From Parvimonas sp035282405 (lineage in GTDB: Bacteria; Bacillota; Clostridia; Tissierellales; Peptoniphilaceae), in NCBI RefSeq assembly GCF_035282405.1, contig NZ_JAYKBP010000002.1, positions 1-64,000 of the forward strand: a stretch of 64,000 nucleotides of DNA. Reading direction: 5' to 3'. Positions 46,298 through 56,504 of this stretch are shown one piece after another. A program made the position numbers and the translations under genes. A model generated the notes under the pieces. That model was not told where the DNA came from. It was given only the letters and a program-made list of their open reading frames with translations, and ran no database searches. The stretch's first letter is position 1. The number at the start of each line of letters is the position of its first letter.

Positions 46298-47749
46298 CTA
46301 TTTTTTTACAATTATTGGATTTTCTCCAACATTTAATATAATTTCTTTTGCATTTATACCCTCAAGTTGAATTTTTTTAATTAAAATTCCAATAATTTGG
46401 GTCTTTTTAGCATAATCATTTAAATCCCCAAAAGTTACTTTTAAATCGTTTTTAAATTCTATTATTATTTCTTTATCATTTGTAAAGTCAATACTAATAA
46501 TACTATGATAATATTCTTTTTCTAAAATATATTTTAAAAATTGAACTTTGGTATTATCTTTTGAAAATTCTTCTCCTACTTTTAAGTCTGATTCAGAAAT
46601 TCCTTTTAATTGAACACCTGATGCTTTAGAATTATCAGCTCCAACTTCTTTAACCTTCCCATAATTGTCTATAGTAGTTAATCCACTAGCAGTATTTATA
46701 TAAGAGCTAACATAATTTTCTTTTACTTCTATTTCAATTATATTAGGATAATTTTTTCTTACCTTCACATCTTCAATATTAGGAAGTTCTTTTAAGTTTT
46801 TCTTAATTTTACTTGAAGATGCTAAAAATATATTATCACCAACCTTGACTCCACTTTTAGAAACTATGAGTTCTTTATTATTTGCAACATTTCCAACTAC
46901 ATTTATGTAATCAACTTTGAATAAATCATGAGTAAGCCCAAAATAAACCATTAATGCTGCACATGCTAATAAAAATACCAGTATAAATTTAAAGAATATT
47001 CTTATACCGTTTCTTCTTTTCTTTTTATTTCCTTTTTTATCAATATAGTACTCATCATCGTCTTCGTCATATTCTGATTCATCATCAACTTCGTCATAAT
47101 AATTCGCCTTTTGACTAACATTGATATAAGCAGGTTGTGTCATATTGACTTCATCGTCTAAACTTCCAAAGTCATCATCGTCTTCTAATTCATTCTCAGC
47201 TTCCTCATTTTTATAAAATAACGAATCGTAATTTTCTTCTTTTCCTGACTCTTCTGTATTAGATATCCCATATTGATTAAAAATTGAATCCTCTTCATCT
47301 CTAATTTCTTCATCTGATAATCCAATTTCAGAATCTTCATTTGAAATATAATCTTCCTCAGAGTCTAAACTTCCAAAATCATCATCGTCTTCGTCAAAAT
47401 CGAATTGTTCATCTGAATCATCATTCAAAGTTTCATCATTAAAACTATGGTTTTCATTTTCTTCTGTATCCACAATTTCTTCAGGAATTTCTTGAATAAC
47501 TTCATCTTCAATAATATCATCAGATGAAAAAATCTCATCATCCATTTCTTCAGAAACCGGATGTTCTTTTTCATAATTCAATTTTTCAAAATCTACGCTT
47601 TTGAAATCTTCAAAAAAAGACTCATCTAAAACATTATTATTAGCTTTTAATTTATCATATTCGTAAAATTCGTCGTTCATTGAACTGTCAGAATTGTTAC
47701 TTTTTACAAATATTTTAGGCTTCTTTCCTTTTTTGTTATCATCAGACAT
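46298..47749 (-). CDS. ftsQ: cell division protein FtsQ/DivIB with long acidic N-terminus
   Basis: 483 residues. An unusually long acidic cytoplasmic tail (1-238, dense in D/E) with a twice-repeated DDDDFGSLD (121-129 and 190-198), a basic patch at 239-250, one membrane segment (251-271), a POTRA domain starting near VDYINVVGN (279-287), and a beta domain. It links early and late divisome parts outside the membrane. GGGAG overlaps the murG stop upstream. Confidence 0.92.
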   Translation of the reverse strand: MSDDNKKGKKPKIFVKSNNSDSSMNDEFYEYDKLKANNNVLDESFFEDFKSVDFEKLNYEKEHPVSEEMDDEIFSSDDIIEDEVIQEIPEEIVDTEENENHSFNDETLNDDSDEQFDFDEDDDDFGSLDSEEDYISNEDSEIGLSDEEIRDEEDSIFNQYGISNTEESGKEENYDSLFYKNEEAENELEDDDDFGSLDDEVNMTQPAYINVSQKANYYDEVDDESEYDEDDDEYYIDKKGNKKKRRNGIRIFFKFILVFLLACAALMVYFGLTHDLFKVDYINVVGNVANNKELIVSKSGVKVGDNIFLASSSKIKKNLKELPNIEDVKVRKNYPNIIEIEVKENYVSSYINTASGLTTIDNYGKVKEVGADNSKASGVQLKGISESDLKVGEEFSKDNTKVQFLKYILEKEYYHSIISIDFTNDKEIIIEFKNDLKVTFGDLNDYAKKTQIIGILIKKIQLEGINAKEIILNVGENPIIVKK

Positions 47750-47751
47750 AT

Positions 47752-48861
47752 CTATCTCCCTTTAAATTTATCATAAAATATTGAAACAAAATCATTAACT
47801 GCATTTGGCATTGCCAACTTTTTAGCATTTTCTTTCATTTGCTCAAGTTTATTATCGTCAAAAATTATTTTTTCTATATTTTCCCACAATAAATCAGAAT
47901 TTAATTCTTTTTCAAGTATAAGCTCAGCAGCACCAATATCCTTATATGCCCTTGCATTAAATTCTTGATGATTTTCTGTAGTATATGCTTTTGGAATTAA
48001 AATACTTGCCAAACCTATTTTTGATATTTCAGCTAATGTAATTGCTCCAGAACTTGTTATAACTAAATCTGAAACCCCATAAGCCTTATCCATCTCAATC
48101 ATATAGGGCAAAATTTTTACATTCTTCCCTATTTTTATATTTTTGTTTTTTATTTCTTCTAAAAATTTATCATAATTGCTTTTTCCTGTTACATGAATTA
48201 AAGAAATTTGAGTATTTTCATAAAATTTATCTAAAATACCCAAAACAGCTTTATTAAGTTCTTCACTTCCATTACTTCCTCCAAAGGAAAAAATATTTTG
48301 GGAATTTTCATCAAGTTCAAAAAACTTTAAAGAGTCTTTTCTATCTAGATTTTGAAATCTGTTTCTAATAGGATTTCCTGTAACAACACATTTTTCATTA
48401 TTTTTAAAAAATTTAATTGATTCTTTAAAAGTAACAGCCATAGAATCTACATATCTTGATAAAATTCTATTTGTGATTCCAGGATAACTATTTTGTTCGT
48501 GAAAAATTGTATAAATACCAAGTTTATGTGCTTTATATAAAACAGGTCCTGTTACAAAACCACCGGTTCCAATGACAACATCAGGCTTAAATTCTTTTAA
48601 GATTTTTTTCGCTTGTGATAATCCCTTAAACAAAACAAAAATCGATTTAAAAAACTTCCTATTAATTTTTCTTGGAAGCCCCATAACCTCAATAGATTTA
48701 AAATTTATATTTAAACTTGGAATTAACTCACTTTCCATACTATTTTTAGAACCTATATATAAAATTTCTACATTTTCATCTAGTCTTTTTAATTCTTCAA
48801 TTATTGCAACAGCAGGATATATATGTCCTCCTGTACCTCCTCCTGATATTACAACTTTCAT
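47752..48861 (-). CDS. murG: UDP-GlcNAc transferase MurG
   Basis: Adds GlcNAc to lipid I to make lipid II at the inner membrane face. About 369 residues, with SGGGTGGHIYPA near the N-terminus, FGGSNGSEELN at the domain hinge, and SSGAITLAEI and HQEFNA in the donor site. ATG at 48861 with GGGAGA that overlaps the ftsW stop. Confidence 0.96.
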   Translation of the reverse strand: MKVVISGGGTGGHIYPAVAIIEELKRLDENVEILYIGSKNSMESELIPSLNINFKSIEVMGLPRKINRKFFKSIFVLFKGLSQAKKILKEFKPDVVIGTGGFVTGPVLYKAHKLGIYTIFHEQNSYPGITNRILSRYVDSMAVTFKESIKFFKNNEKCVVTGNPIRNRFQNLDRKDSLKFFELDENSQNIFSFGGSNGSEELNKAVLGILDKFYENTQISLIHVTGKSNYDKFLEEIKNKNIKIGKNVKILPYMIEMDKAYGVSDLVITSSGAITLAEISKIGLASILIPKAYTTENHQEFNARAYKDIGAAELILEKELNSDLLWENIEKIIFDDNKLEQMKENAKKLAMPNAVNDFVSIFYDKFKGR

Positions 48862-48862
48862 A

Positions 48863-49966
48863 TTATCTCCCTTTAGTATCATGTCTAACAATTCCCAAAA
48901 TAATTCCAATCATTATTGAAGTCATAACCAATGATGATCCACCATAACTCACAAAAGGTAAAGTTACTCCTGTTGGAGGAATTGACCCAGTAGCCGTTCC
49001 AATATTAACTAATGTTTGTAATCCAATTGAGAATGTTATACCAAGTATTACCATCTTTCCATATAAATTCTTAACATTTCTTGAAATCATTATTCCTAAA
49101 TATGCTAAGTAAATGTATACTCCAATTAAAAATACAGATCCTACAAATCCAAATTCTTCTGCAATGGTTGCGAAAATAAAATCATTATGTGCTTCTGATA
49201 AAGTATATTTTTGCCTTCCATTACCAAGACCAACTCCCCAAAAAGAACCATTTGTAATAGCAAAAAGTGATTTTATCAGTTGCCATGATTTTGAATCTCT
49301 ATACTTTAAAGGATTTATAAAGGCTTGAATTCTACTAGTTCTACTATATCCTGAATTTAATAAATATATTACCCCAAAACTTGCAATAGATATTCCAAGT
49401 CCAGAAAACATTATTGCCTTTTTATCCATCCCGGCTATTATATACATAGCTGTAATAGTTCCAATAATTATCAACGTATTTGAAAAATCAGGTTGAATCA
49501 TAACAGAGAATGATGCTAAACCGACAATAACTAAATATTTAAAGAACACATTTTTAAAAGTAAACTTGTTCTTATACTTATCAATAATATAAGCCATTAA
49601 CATTATAGATGAAATTTTCATAAAGTCAGAAGGCATAAATGTTAAAGGTCCTACTTTTATCCATCTTCTCGCATTATAAACATTAACTCCTATTGGAGAA
49701 TACACTAAAAAACCCACCAAAAAAACTAATATAAAAATTATTTTGCTATATTTTTTTAGTTTTAAAATATTCACTTGTGAAAAAATAAATATAGATATAA
49801 TAGATAAAGCTACAAATAATGCATGCTTTTTTATTATTTCTATTTCATTTCCCTTTAGTCTGTAGCTATAAGGCCAACTTGTACTAAATACCATTACACC
49901 TCCAAACAGAAGGAGAAATAGTACAACCATGACTAATTTTTTAGTGTATTTATCATATCTATTCAT
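48863..49966 (-). CDS. ftsW: septal glycosyltransferase FtsW (SEDS family)
   Basis: Polymerises glycan strands with the partner transpeptidase. 367 residues, about ten membrane segments; NARRWIKVGPLTFMPSDFMK and PPTGVTLPFVSYGGSS are SEDS hallmarks. Its ATG overlaps the murD stop. Confidence 0.95.
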   Translation of the reverse strand: MNRYDKYTKKLVMVVLFLLLFGGVMVFSTSWPYSYRLKGNEIEIIKKHALFVALSIISIFIFSQVNILKLKKYSKIIFILVFLVGFLVYSPIGVNVYNARRWIKVGPLTFMPSDFMKISSIMLMAYIIDKYKNKFTFKNVFFKYLVIVGLASFSVMIQPDFSNTLIIIGTITAMYIIAGMDKKAIMFSGLGISIASFGVIYLLNSGYSRTSRIQAFINPLKYRDSKSWQLIKSLFAITNGSFWGVGLGNGRQKYTLSEAHNDFIFATIAEEFGFVGSVFLIGVYIYLAYLGIMISRNVKNLYGKMVILGITFSIGLQTLVNIGTATGSIPPTGVTLPFVSYGGSSLVMTSIMIGIILGIVRHDTKGR

Positions 49967-51291
49967 TACAACTCATTTACCAACTTTTTAAATAAATTTC
50001 CTCTTTCTTCATAACTTTTAAACATGTCCCAACTTGCAGATGCTGGTGAAAGTAAAATATTATCTCCACTTTCTGCAATTTCAAAACATTTTTTTACAAC
50101 TTCATTATAATCTTCAACCATTATATTATTTTCGAATTCATTTTTCTTTGCTGTATCATAAAATTTATATTTTGTGTCTCCAACTAAAATTAGTGCCTTT
50201 ACCTTGCCATTAAAACTTTCAAATAATGGATTAAAATCCACATTTTTATCATATCCACCTAAAATTAGTATAATAGGGTTTTCTAAAGCTTCTATGGCTT
50301 TTATAGTTGAATCCACATTTGTTCCTTTCGAGTCATTATAAAACTTTATCCCATTTAATTCTCTAACAAATTCAATTCTATGTTCAACGCCACCAAAATT
50401 TTTACATGCAAAAATTATGGTATCCATAATTATACCATAATTATAACAGATTGCCAAAGAAATTAAAACATTTTGAGCATTGTGCTCTCCTAAAATTTTT
50501 AAATCTTTCATAGAAAATAGCTTTTTATCATAATGATAAAAATTATTTTCACTTAAATAAAAATCTGCATTTTTATCTTTTAAAGAAATTTTTGTTACAT
50601 TAGTATTCTCTACATCAATCTTACTTAAAATTTCATCATCAATATTTAAAATAAGATTCCCGTTTTTATCCATATTTTTAAATATTTTTAATTTATCGTC
50701 TATATAATTATCAAAACTTCCATGCCAATCAATATGATCAGGAGTTATATTTCCGATAGAAGCTATAAAAGGTTTAAAAGTTTCTACATTGTGCAGTTGA
50801 AAACTACTAACTTCTATGATATTTACAGTTTCATCATCTGAATTGAAAATTTCCCAAAGCATTCCAACTCCAATATTTCCAACTACTTTTGATTTTATAT
50901 TTGCAGTTTTGAAAATCTCTCCAACTAAACTTGTCGTAGTAGTTTTTCCATTAGTTCCAGTTATAGCAATAATTTTCCTTTTTGGAAATAGAGTATAGGC
51001 TAATTCCAAATCCGTATAGATTGGAACTTTTTTATTATAAAAATATTCAATTATTTCATTAGTAGGTTTAATTCCTGGACTTTTAACTATAAAATCAAAA
51101 TTATAATCTTTATAATTTTTTATAAATTGAAAATTATAATTTTTAAGCTTTTCAAAAACATTTTGTAATTCTGTTTTGTCTTTATCATCATAACAATACA
51201 CATCAGCTTTTAAAGATCTAAGAGTTTTTATAGTTGAAATTCCAGATAATCCTAATCCAATAACTAAAATCTTCTTGTTTACAACTTCCAT
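49966..51291 (-). CDS. murD: UDP-MurNAc-alanine D-glutamate ligase
   Basis: Adds D-Glu in peptidoglycan precursor synthesis. 441 residues; GLGLSGIST near the N-terminus, ATP loop GTNGKTTT at 112-119, PDHIDWHGS and FYNDSKGTN of the Mur ligase core. AGGAG upstream of the ATG. Confidence 0.96.
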   Translation of the reverse strand: MEVVNKKILVIGLGLSGISTIKTLRSLKADVYCYDDKDKTELQNVFEKLKNYNFQFIKNYKDYNFDFIVKSPGIKPTNEIIEYFYNKKVPIYTDLELAYTLFPKRKIIAITGTNGKTTTTSLVGEIFKTANIKSKVVGNIGVGMLWEIFNSDDETVNIIEVSSFQLHNVETFKPFIASIGNITPDHIDWHGSFDNYIDDKLKIFKNMDKNGNLILNIDDEILSKIDVENTNVTKISLKDKNADFYLSENNFYHYDKKLFSMKDLKILGEHNAQNVLISLAICYNYGIIMDTIIFACKNFGGVEHRIEFVRELNGIKFYNDSKGTNVDSTIKAIEALENPIILILGGYDKNVDFNPLFESFNGKVKALILVGDTKYKFYDTAKKNEFENNIMVEDYNEVVKKCFEIAESGDNILLSPASASWDMFKSYEERGNLFKKLVNEL

Positions 51292-51304
51292 AAAATACTC
51301 CTAT

Positions 51305-52276
51305 CTATATATTATAGTACAAATATACGGATATAATTGACAAGATTCCACTAATTACAGCAAAGGCTGTAACGATTTGAGGCTCTTTATACCCTTTTAA
51401 TTCATAATGATGATGTATAGGACTCATCAAGAAAACTCTTTTTTTATTTCTGGTTTTATAACTAATAACTTGAATAATTACAGATAATACTTCCATAACA
51501 TATATTCCACCAATAATAGGCAAGTAAAAAATCATTCCATTTAATATACATATTGTTGCTATTGCACCACCTAAAGCCATTGAGCCAGTATCTCCCATAA
51601 ATACTCTAGCCGGATATGAGTTAAACATAACAAAACCCATTAAACTTGCCATAAATACTAAAGAGAAAACTCCAACACTTGGAAATCTTGACGCATTTAT
51701 AATACCAAGACCTAAAAATACAGGTATTGAAACAGAGGATGAAAGTCCGTCCAATCCATCTGTTAAATTCGTTGCATTTGCAGTTCCAATCATTACAAAA
51801 ATTAGTATAGGATATATAAACCAACTAAAATTAACTGCTCCTTTTACAAAAGGAATTAATTGATATCTTAAATCTGTTCCTACTACTTTTTCTATAAATA
51901 AAATTACAACTATACTGATTATAAATTGAATTATCAATTTTTGAATTTCAGTTAAACCCAAAGATCTTTTCATAACAAGTTTGAAAAAGTCATCTAAAAA
52001 TCCAATTAAAGCAAAACCTAACATTCCAATTAATACTGCAAATACTTCTTTAGAAAAGTTTCCTAAACAAAATGTTGTAATAATTATTGCAATTACAAAG
52101 AATACCCCACCCATTGTTGGTGTTCCAGCTTTAGATAAATGACTTTGTGGCCCGTCATCTCTGATATTTTGTCCTAAGTTAAATTTTCTTAAATAAGGAA
52201 TAGAATATTTTGCTATTATAATCGTTAGAAAAAAGCTAAATAAAATACTCCCTATTGTAAAATTTGATATTCTCAT
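51305..52276 (-). CDS. mraY: phospho-MurNAc-pentapeptide translocase
   Basis: Makes lipid I from UDP-MurNAc-pentapeptide and undecaprenyl phosphate. 323 residues, ten membrane segments; DGPQSHLSKAGTPTMGG at 41-57, LDDF at 94-97, NATNLTDGLDGL at 167-178 and HHHYELKG near the end. Confidence 0.96.
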   Translation of the reverse strand: MRISNFTIGSILFSFFLTIIIAKYSIPYLRKFNLGQNIRDDGPQSHLSKAGTPTMGGVFFVIAIIITTFCLGNFSKEVFAVLIGMLGFALIGFLDDFFKLVMKRSLGLTEIQKLIIQFIISIVVILFIEKVVGTDLRYQLIPFVKGAVNFSWFIYPILIFVMIGTANATNLTDGLDGLSSSVSIPVFLGLGIINASRFPSVGVFSLVFMASLMGFVMFNSYPARVFMGDTGSMALGGAIATICILNGMIFYLPIIGGIYVMEVLSVIIQVISYKTRNKKRVFLMSPIHHHYELKGYKEPQIVTAFAVISGILSIISVYLYYNI

Positions 52277-52293
52277 TTATTTCATCTCCCAAA

Positions 52294-54717
52294 TTAATCC
52301 TCAAAGGTTAGTACTAACTCCTCATCTTTTGAAATATAACTTCCTATTTCTTTATTCGAAGATACAAATTTTCCTTTACCTCCCGAAGTTTTATATTTAT
52401 ACCCCATTTTATTTACAACATCCATGGCTTGCTGGTATGTCATTTTCGAAAAATCAACAACTAATAATTTTTCATTTTTATCATCTGATAAAGTTAATTT
52501 AACTGTACTTCCCTCAACTAAATTCTTTTGAGGTTCTTCACTTTGTCCGGTAACCACTGATTTTGGAGAACTAGCTCCTTCTACACTGTAATTTAAAAAT
52601 TGACCTTTTAAAACATCAGCAGCATATTCTAAAGTTAGCCCTCTAACATCTGGAACTTTAGTTTTTCTAACTATTCCATTTTCGTTGTTTGTTTTAGCTA
52701 TTTGTTTATACTCAGCTATTTTTTCTGCTAGTTTTTTAGCTAATGGAGCACAAACACTAGTCCCACCTACATTTGCTTTGGGTTCATCAAATACAATTAA
52801 AATACTGTATTTTGGATTTTCAATAGGGAAAGCTATATAAAGTGAAGCAATAGTTTTTTTGTCATCATATTTACCATTTACTGCTTTTATTGTTGTCCCG
52901 GATTTTCCACCAATTCTTACATTATTAGAATAAACTTTTTTAACAATACCATCTGTTACACCATGCTCCATAAGTGCTCTCATTTTATCACTTGTTTCCT
53001 TTGAGATAATTTGATTTTTAACAATAGCTTCATTTTCTTTTATTTTAAGTTTATTATCTTTATCTTTTTCAACGTTTTTAATATCAATTTGAGGCTCTAA
53101 TAAATTGCCTCCATTTACAACTGCATTTGCAGCCATAATCATTTGAATAGGAGTTACAGAAATACCATGTCCATAACTCATTGTTGCAAGTTCTGCAGCT
53201 CCTATATCGGATATAGATTTTGGAATTTGTCCATTGGATTCTCCCGGTAAATTTATTCCAGTTTTATTTCCAAAACCAAAACCATTTATATATCTATAAA
53301 ATTTTTCTTTTCCCAAATGTCTAACCATTTGAACGAAAGCAGGGTTACAACTATTGTCTAAAGCATCAGTAAAAGTTTCCTTCCCATGTGGATTTTGCCA
53401 GTTAAAACATCTAAGAGTAACTCCTGGAATATCTCTTATAAATCCATTACAAAAGAAAGTTGAATCTAAAGTATCTGTCTTTTCTTCCAAAGATGAAGAT
53501 GCTGTTATAAGTTTAAATACAGAACCAGGTTCGTAAGCATCACTTACAGCAGGATTTCTCCACATGGAAAATATTTTTTTCAACTTTTCTTTTTCATCTA
53601 AATTTTCGAATTCTTTAAGTGCATTGTCATCAAGAGGAACATTAGGATTATTAGTATCATATTTTGGAAAACTATCCATAGCAAGTATATCACCATTTGT
53701 AACATCTGAAACAATAACACTCATCTTAATTGGTTTTTCTTCATCATAATATTGCTTTGCATATTCTGAAACATACTTTTGAATAGTACTATCAATAGTT
53801 AAATATATATCTTTACCATTTTTTGCCTCAACAACATCCTCAACTGACTTATTAAGATTTTCTCTTATAACTCTTTTAGATCCATTTGTTCCTGAAAGAG
53901 AATCATTTAGATAATTTTCAATTCCACTTTGTCCTCCATTTTCATTTGCATGACCAACAACAAAAGGAGCTAAAGTTCCATCTATATAGTTTCTACTTTG
54001 TTCAATTTCAACACTGATTATAGAAGAATTTATCTCTTTAATTTCTTTGGCTAATTCGGGACTAATACTCTTTTTTATTTTAAAATTAGTTCCTCTATCA
54101 GCTCTGTCAAATATTTTTTTCTTATCAATTTCAAGAGCTGAAAAAATTTCATCTAGTTTTTTTTCTTCAGCCTCTTTGGCTTTTTGAGAATAAAGTTTAA
54201 ATTTTTCATATTCTAGAACAGAAAAATATACTTCTTTATTGTTAGTAACACTTACTATAAGTGAATTTTTTGATTTAATAACAGCATTTTGTTCTTCTGT
54301 TATATCTTTTTTTATTAATAAATTGTTATATTGATCAGCTTTTTCAAAAATTTCTTCTTTATTCAACTGCAATATATCAAAAATTTTGTCTAACTTTTGT
54401 GTTTCAGCATCTTTAACCTTACCACTAGATTTTTTATAACGGTTATAATCAAGAGTAGAAAAATATCCATTATAAACACTAATACTCTTAGCTAGGATAT
54501 TTCCGTTTCTATCAAAAATAGAACCCCTTTTTGCTTCAAGTGGTGTATAATTGACCGAATCTTTAAATTGTTCAACACTATATTTGTTTTTTGAATATAG
54601 CTGTAAATATGCCAGTTTAGCAACTATTACACTAAAAAGTATGATAAAAATAAAAAATAAAACAGCCGAACGAGAAGAGACTGTTTTATTTTTGATAGTA
54701 TATTTCTTATTTTTCAT
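52294..54717 (-). CDS. division transpeptidase (class B PBP, FtsI/SpoVD-like) with PASTA domains
   Basis: 807 residues. Membrane anchor (about 18-40), EAKRGSIFDRNG, a dimerisation domain enlarged by a tandem ~79-residue repeat (82-160 and 161-239), transpeptidase with SVFK at 399-402, SCN at 456-458 and KSGT at 605-608, then two PASTA-like domains (about 690-750 and 755-807). Cross-links septal peptidoglycan with FtsW. With no sporulation gene in view, vegetative FtsI is the better reading. Confidence 0.93.
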   Translation of the reverse strand: MKNKKYTIKNKTVSSRSAVLFFIFIILFSVIVAKLAYLQLYSKNKYSVEQFKDSVNYTPLEAKRGSIFDRNGNILAKSISVYNGYFSTLDYNRYKKSSGKVKDAETQKLDKIFDILQLNKEEIFEKADQYNNLLIKKDITEEQNAVIKSKNSLIVSVTNNKEVYFSVLEYEKFKLYSQKAKEAEEKKLDEIFSALEIDKKKIFDRADRGTNFKIKKSISPELAKEIKEINSSIISVEIEQSRNYIDGTLAPFVVGHANENGGQSGIENYLNDSLSGTNGSKRVIRENLNKSVEDVVEAKNGKDIYLTIDSTIQKYVSEYAKQYYDEEKPIKMSVIVSDVTNGDILAMDSFPKYDTNNPNVPLDDNALKEFENLDEKEKLKKIFSMWRNPAVSDAYEPGSVFKLITASSSLEEKTDTLDSTFFCNGFIRDIPGVTLRCFNWQNPHGKETFTDALDNSCNPAFVQMVRHLGKEKFYRYINGFGFGNKTGINLPGESNGQIPKSISDIGAAELATMSYGHGISVTPIQMIMAANAVVNGGNLLEPQIDIKNVEKDKDNKLKIKENEAIVKNQIISKETSDKMRALMEHGVTDGIVKKVYSNNVRIGGKSGTTIKAVNGKYDDKKTIASLYIAFPIENPKYSILIVFDEPKANVGGTSVCAPLAKKLAEKIAEYKQIAKTNNENGIVRKTKVPDVRGLTLEYAADVLKGQFLNYSVEGASSPKSVVTGQSEEPQKNLVEGSTVKLTLSDDKNEKLLVVDFSKMTYQQAMDVVNKMGYKYKTSGGKGKFVSSNKEIGSYISKDEELVLTFED
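54001..54474 (-). repeat. tandem duplication inside the division PBP
   Basis: Encodes residues 82-160 and 161-239 of the PBP. Both halves share the order YFS-L-Y, K-K-AE-KLD-IF, K-IF--AD, IKK-I, then an ISV strand, at an offset of 79 residues. The DNA copies have clearly diverged, so the duplication is old. Confidence 0.8.
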
Positions 54718-54746
54718 TTAAACTCCCCTTGTCTAAGTTTAATAAA

Positions 54747-55115
54747 TTAATCAATCTTATCCAAATATTTTACTTGTTCCTTTTTAGGAAAATCCATATT
54801 GTAATTAAGTCTTGCAATCCTTGCAATTCTATCTACAGATTTATAAGGCTCAAGTTTCATATAATTATCATCTCTTTCTGTTTCTAACGAGCGAATTTCA
54901 GAGTTTAGTGTATTTATCATTCTATTTTGTTGAGCAATATTTAGATATCCATATAAAATTACTACACTAAAAGTTAATGTAATAAAAGTAAATATAAAAA
55001 GTGTAATATTTTTATATAAACTGGATTCTCTGGTAATTCCGTAGGCTTTTTTTCTACTTTTTTCTGAAATTCTCTCGCCTGAAACATTCATATATTTTAC
55101 TTGAGCCATACTCAT
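54747..55115 (-). CDS. ftsL: FtsL-like divisome protein
   Basis: About 122 residues: basic cytoplasmic tail, one membrane segment (about 38-60) and a short extracellular coiled coil (QQNRMINTLNSEIRSLETER), the FtsL/DivIC architecture. Position between rsmH and the PBP is the classic ftsL slot. ATG at 55115 chosen because AGGAGG would touch the ATG at 55124. Confidence 0.82.
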   Translation of the reverse strand: MSMAQVKYMNVSGERISEKSRKKAYGITRESSLYKNITLFIFTFITLTFSVVILYGYLNIAQQNRMINTLNSEIRSLETERDDNYMKLEPYKSVDRIARIARLNYNMDFPKKEQVKYLDKID

Positions 55116-55128
55116 ATAAATCATCCTC

Positions 55129-56061
55129 CTAAATTTTTGAACAAACCCTCAATTTTGAACTTTTTGATCTTGGATTTTCATTCATTTCTTCTTTGGAAGG
55201 TACTAAAGGTTTCTTAGTTAAGATTTTTATTTTTGGTTTATTATTACAAACACAAACATATAATTCTTTCGGGCAAATACAACCTCTTGCCAACTCTTTA
55301 AACGAATCTTTAACAATCCTATCTTCCAAAGAATGAAAAGTTATAATACATAATCTACCATCTTCATTTAGTTTTTCTACAATGTCTGGAATCACCTTTT
55401 TAATAACTTCCAGTTCTCTATTAACCTCAATCCTTATAGCTTGGAAGACTCTCTTTGCAGGATGTCCCCCCTTAGCTCTAACCGATTTTGGAATAGCTCT
55501 TTCAATGATATCAACTAATTCAAAGGTAGTTTCTATCAACTTTTCCTTTCTATAATTAACAATAAATTCTAAAATTCTTTTTGTCCATTTTTCTTCGCCA
55601 TAGTTATAAAAAATATATTCTAAATTCTCAGAACTATAATAATTTACAACATCAAAGGCACTTTTTTTAAGCTCCCTGTCCATTCTCATATCCAATGGAG
55701 CATCTATCATATAAGAAAAGCCTCTTTGACCATTATCTATTTGATATGAAGAAACACCGATATCTAATAAAACACCATCAACCTTATCAATTTCAAAGTA
55801 ATCTAGTATTTCTTTAAAATTTTCAAAATTACTTTTATAAAATAAAACATTATCTGAAATTTTTAAAAGTCTCTCTTTGGCAACTGCCAAAGCTTCTTCA
55901 TCCTGATCAACACAAATGAGTTTTCCATTTTTTATTCTTTTTAATATTTCTGTTGAATGGCCAGCACCACCAACAGTTAAATCAACATATATTCCGTTAG
56001 GTTTAATATCTAAATTATCTATTACTTCATCTAACATTATCGGTATATGATTAAATTCCAT
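55129..56061 (-). CDS. rsmH: 16S rRNA m4C1402 methyltransferase RsmH
   Basis: 310 residues; SAM motif VDLTVGGAGHS near 28-38, LDIGVSSYQID, RGFSYMIDAPLDMRMD and IITFHSLEDRIVK, all RsmH hallmarks. Second gene of the dcw cluster, directly behind mraZ. Confidence 0.96.
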   Translation of the reverse strand: MEFNHIPIMLDEVIDNLDIKPNGIYVDLTVGGAGHSTEILKRIKNGKLICVDQDEEALAVAKERLLKISDNVLFYKSNFENFKEILDYFEIDKVDGVLLDIGVSSYQIDNGQRGFSYMIDAPLDMRMDRELKKSAFDVVNYYSSENLEYIFYNYGEEKWTKRILEFIVNYRKEKLIETTFELVDIIERAIPKSVRAKGGHPAKRVFQAIRIEVNRELEVIKKVIPDIVEKLNEDGRLCIITFHSLEDRIVKDSFKELARGCICPKELYVCVCNNKPKIKILTKKPLVPSKEEMNENPRSKSSKLRVCSKI

Positions 56062-56072
56062 AAATAAATTCC

Positions 56073-56504
56073 TTAAAAATCAAGACCATCAAATATTTCA
56101 GACATAATAGCATCATCACTATATTCTGCTTCGCTGTATTTATCCCATTTTTCTTTGGACCAAATTTCAATTCTGTCAGAAACTCCAATAATCATTACAT
56201 CTCTTTCAATTTCAGCAAATTCACGTAAATTTTTATTTACTAAAAATCTTCCTTGTTTATCTAAATCTGCATTCATTGCACAACTACAAAAAAATCTTGT
56301 AATTGAACGAACATCTTTTTTACTGAATCCTTTTGAGTTAAGTTGTTCCGTAAATTCAGCCCACTTTTTTTCTGTAAAGACAAATAAGCAACCTTCAAGT
56401 CCACGAGTTACTACAAAATTAGTTCCTAACTCATATCTAAATTTTGATGGCATAATCAATCTGCCTTTATCATCTAAAGTATGTGGAAAATCTCCAATAA
56501 ACAA
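56073..56504 (-). CDS. mraZ: transcriptional regulator MraZ
   Basis: DNA-binding regulator of the dcw cluster. About 143 residues with two MraZ/AbrB-like domains (TLDDKGRLIMPSKFR and LDKQGRFLVNKNLR, each with the D-x-x-GR core). I choose the TTG at 56504: it stands eight bases after AGGAGG and gives the family N-terminus (M)FIGDFPHTLD. An ATG two codons earlier is too close to the ribosome site. Confidence 0.93.
   Translation of the reverse strand: MFIGDFPHTLDDKGRLIMPSKFRYELGTNFVVTRGLEGCLFVFTEKKWAEFTEQLNSKGFSKKDVRSITRFFCSCAMNADLDKQGRFLVNKNLREFAEIERDVMIIGVSDRIEIWSKEKWDKYSEAEYSDDAIMSEIFDGLDF

Noticed and set aside
51621..51824. Minus-strand frame inside mraY
   Set aside because: Lies in another frame of a well-supported gene; cysteine/tryptophan-rich shadow with no start signal.
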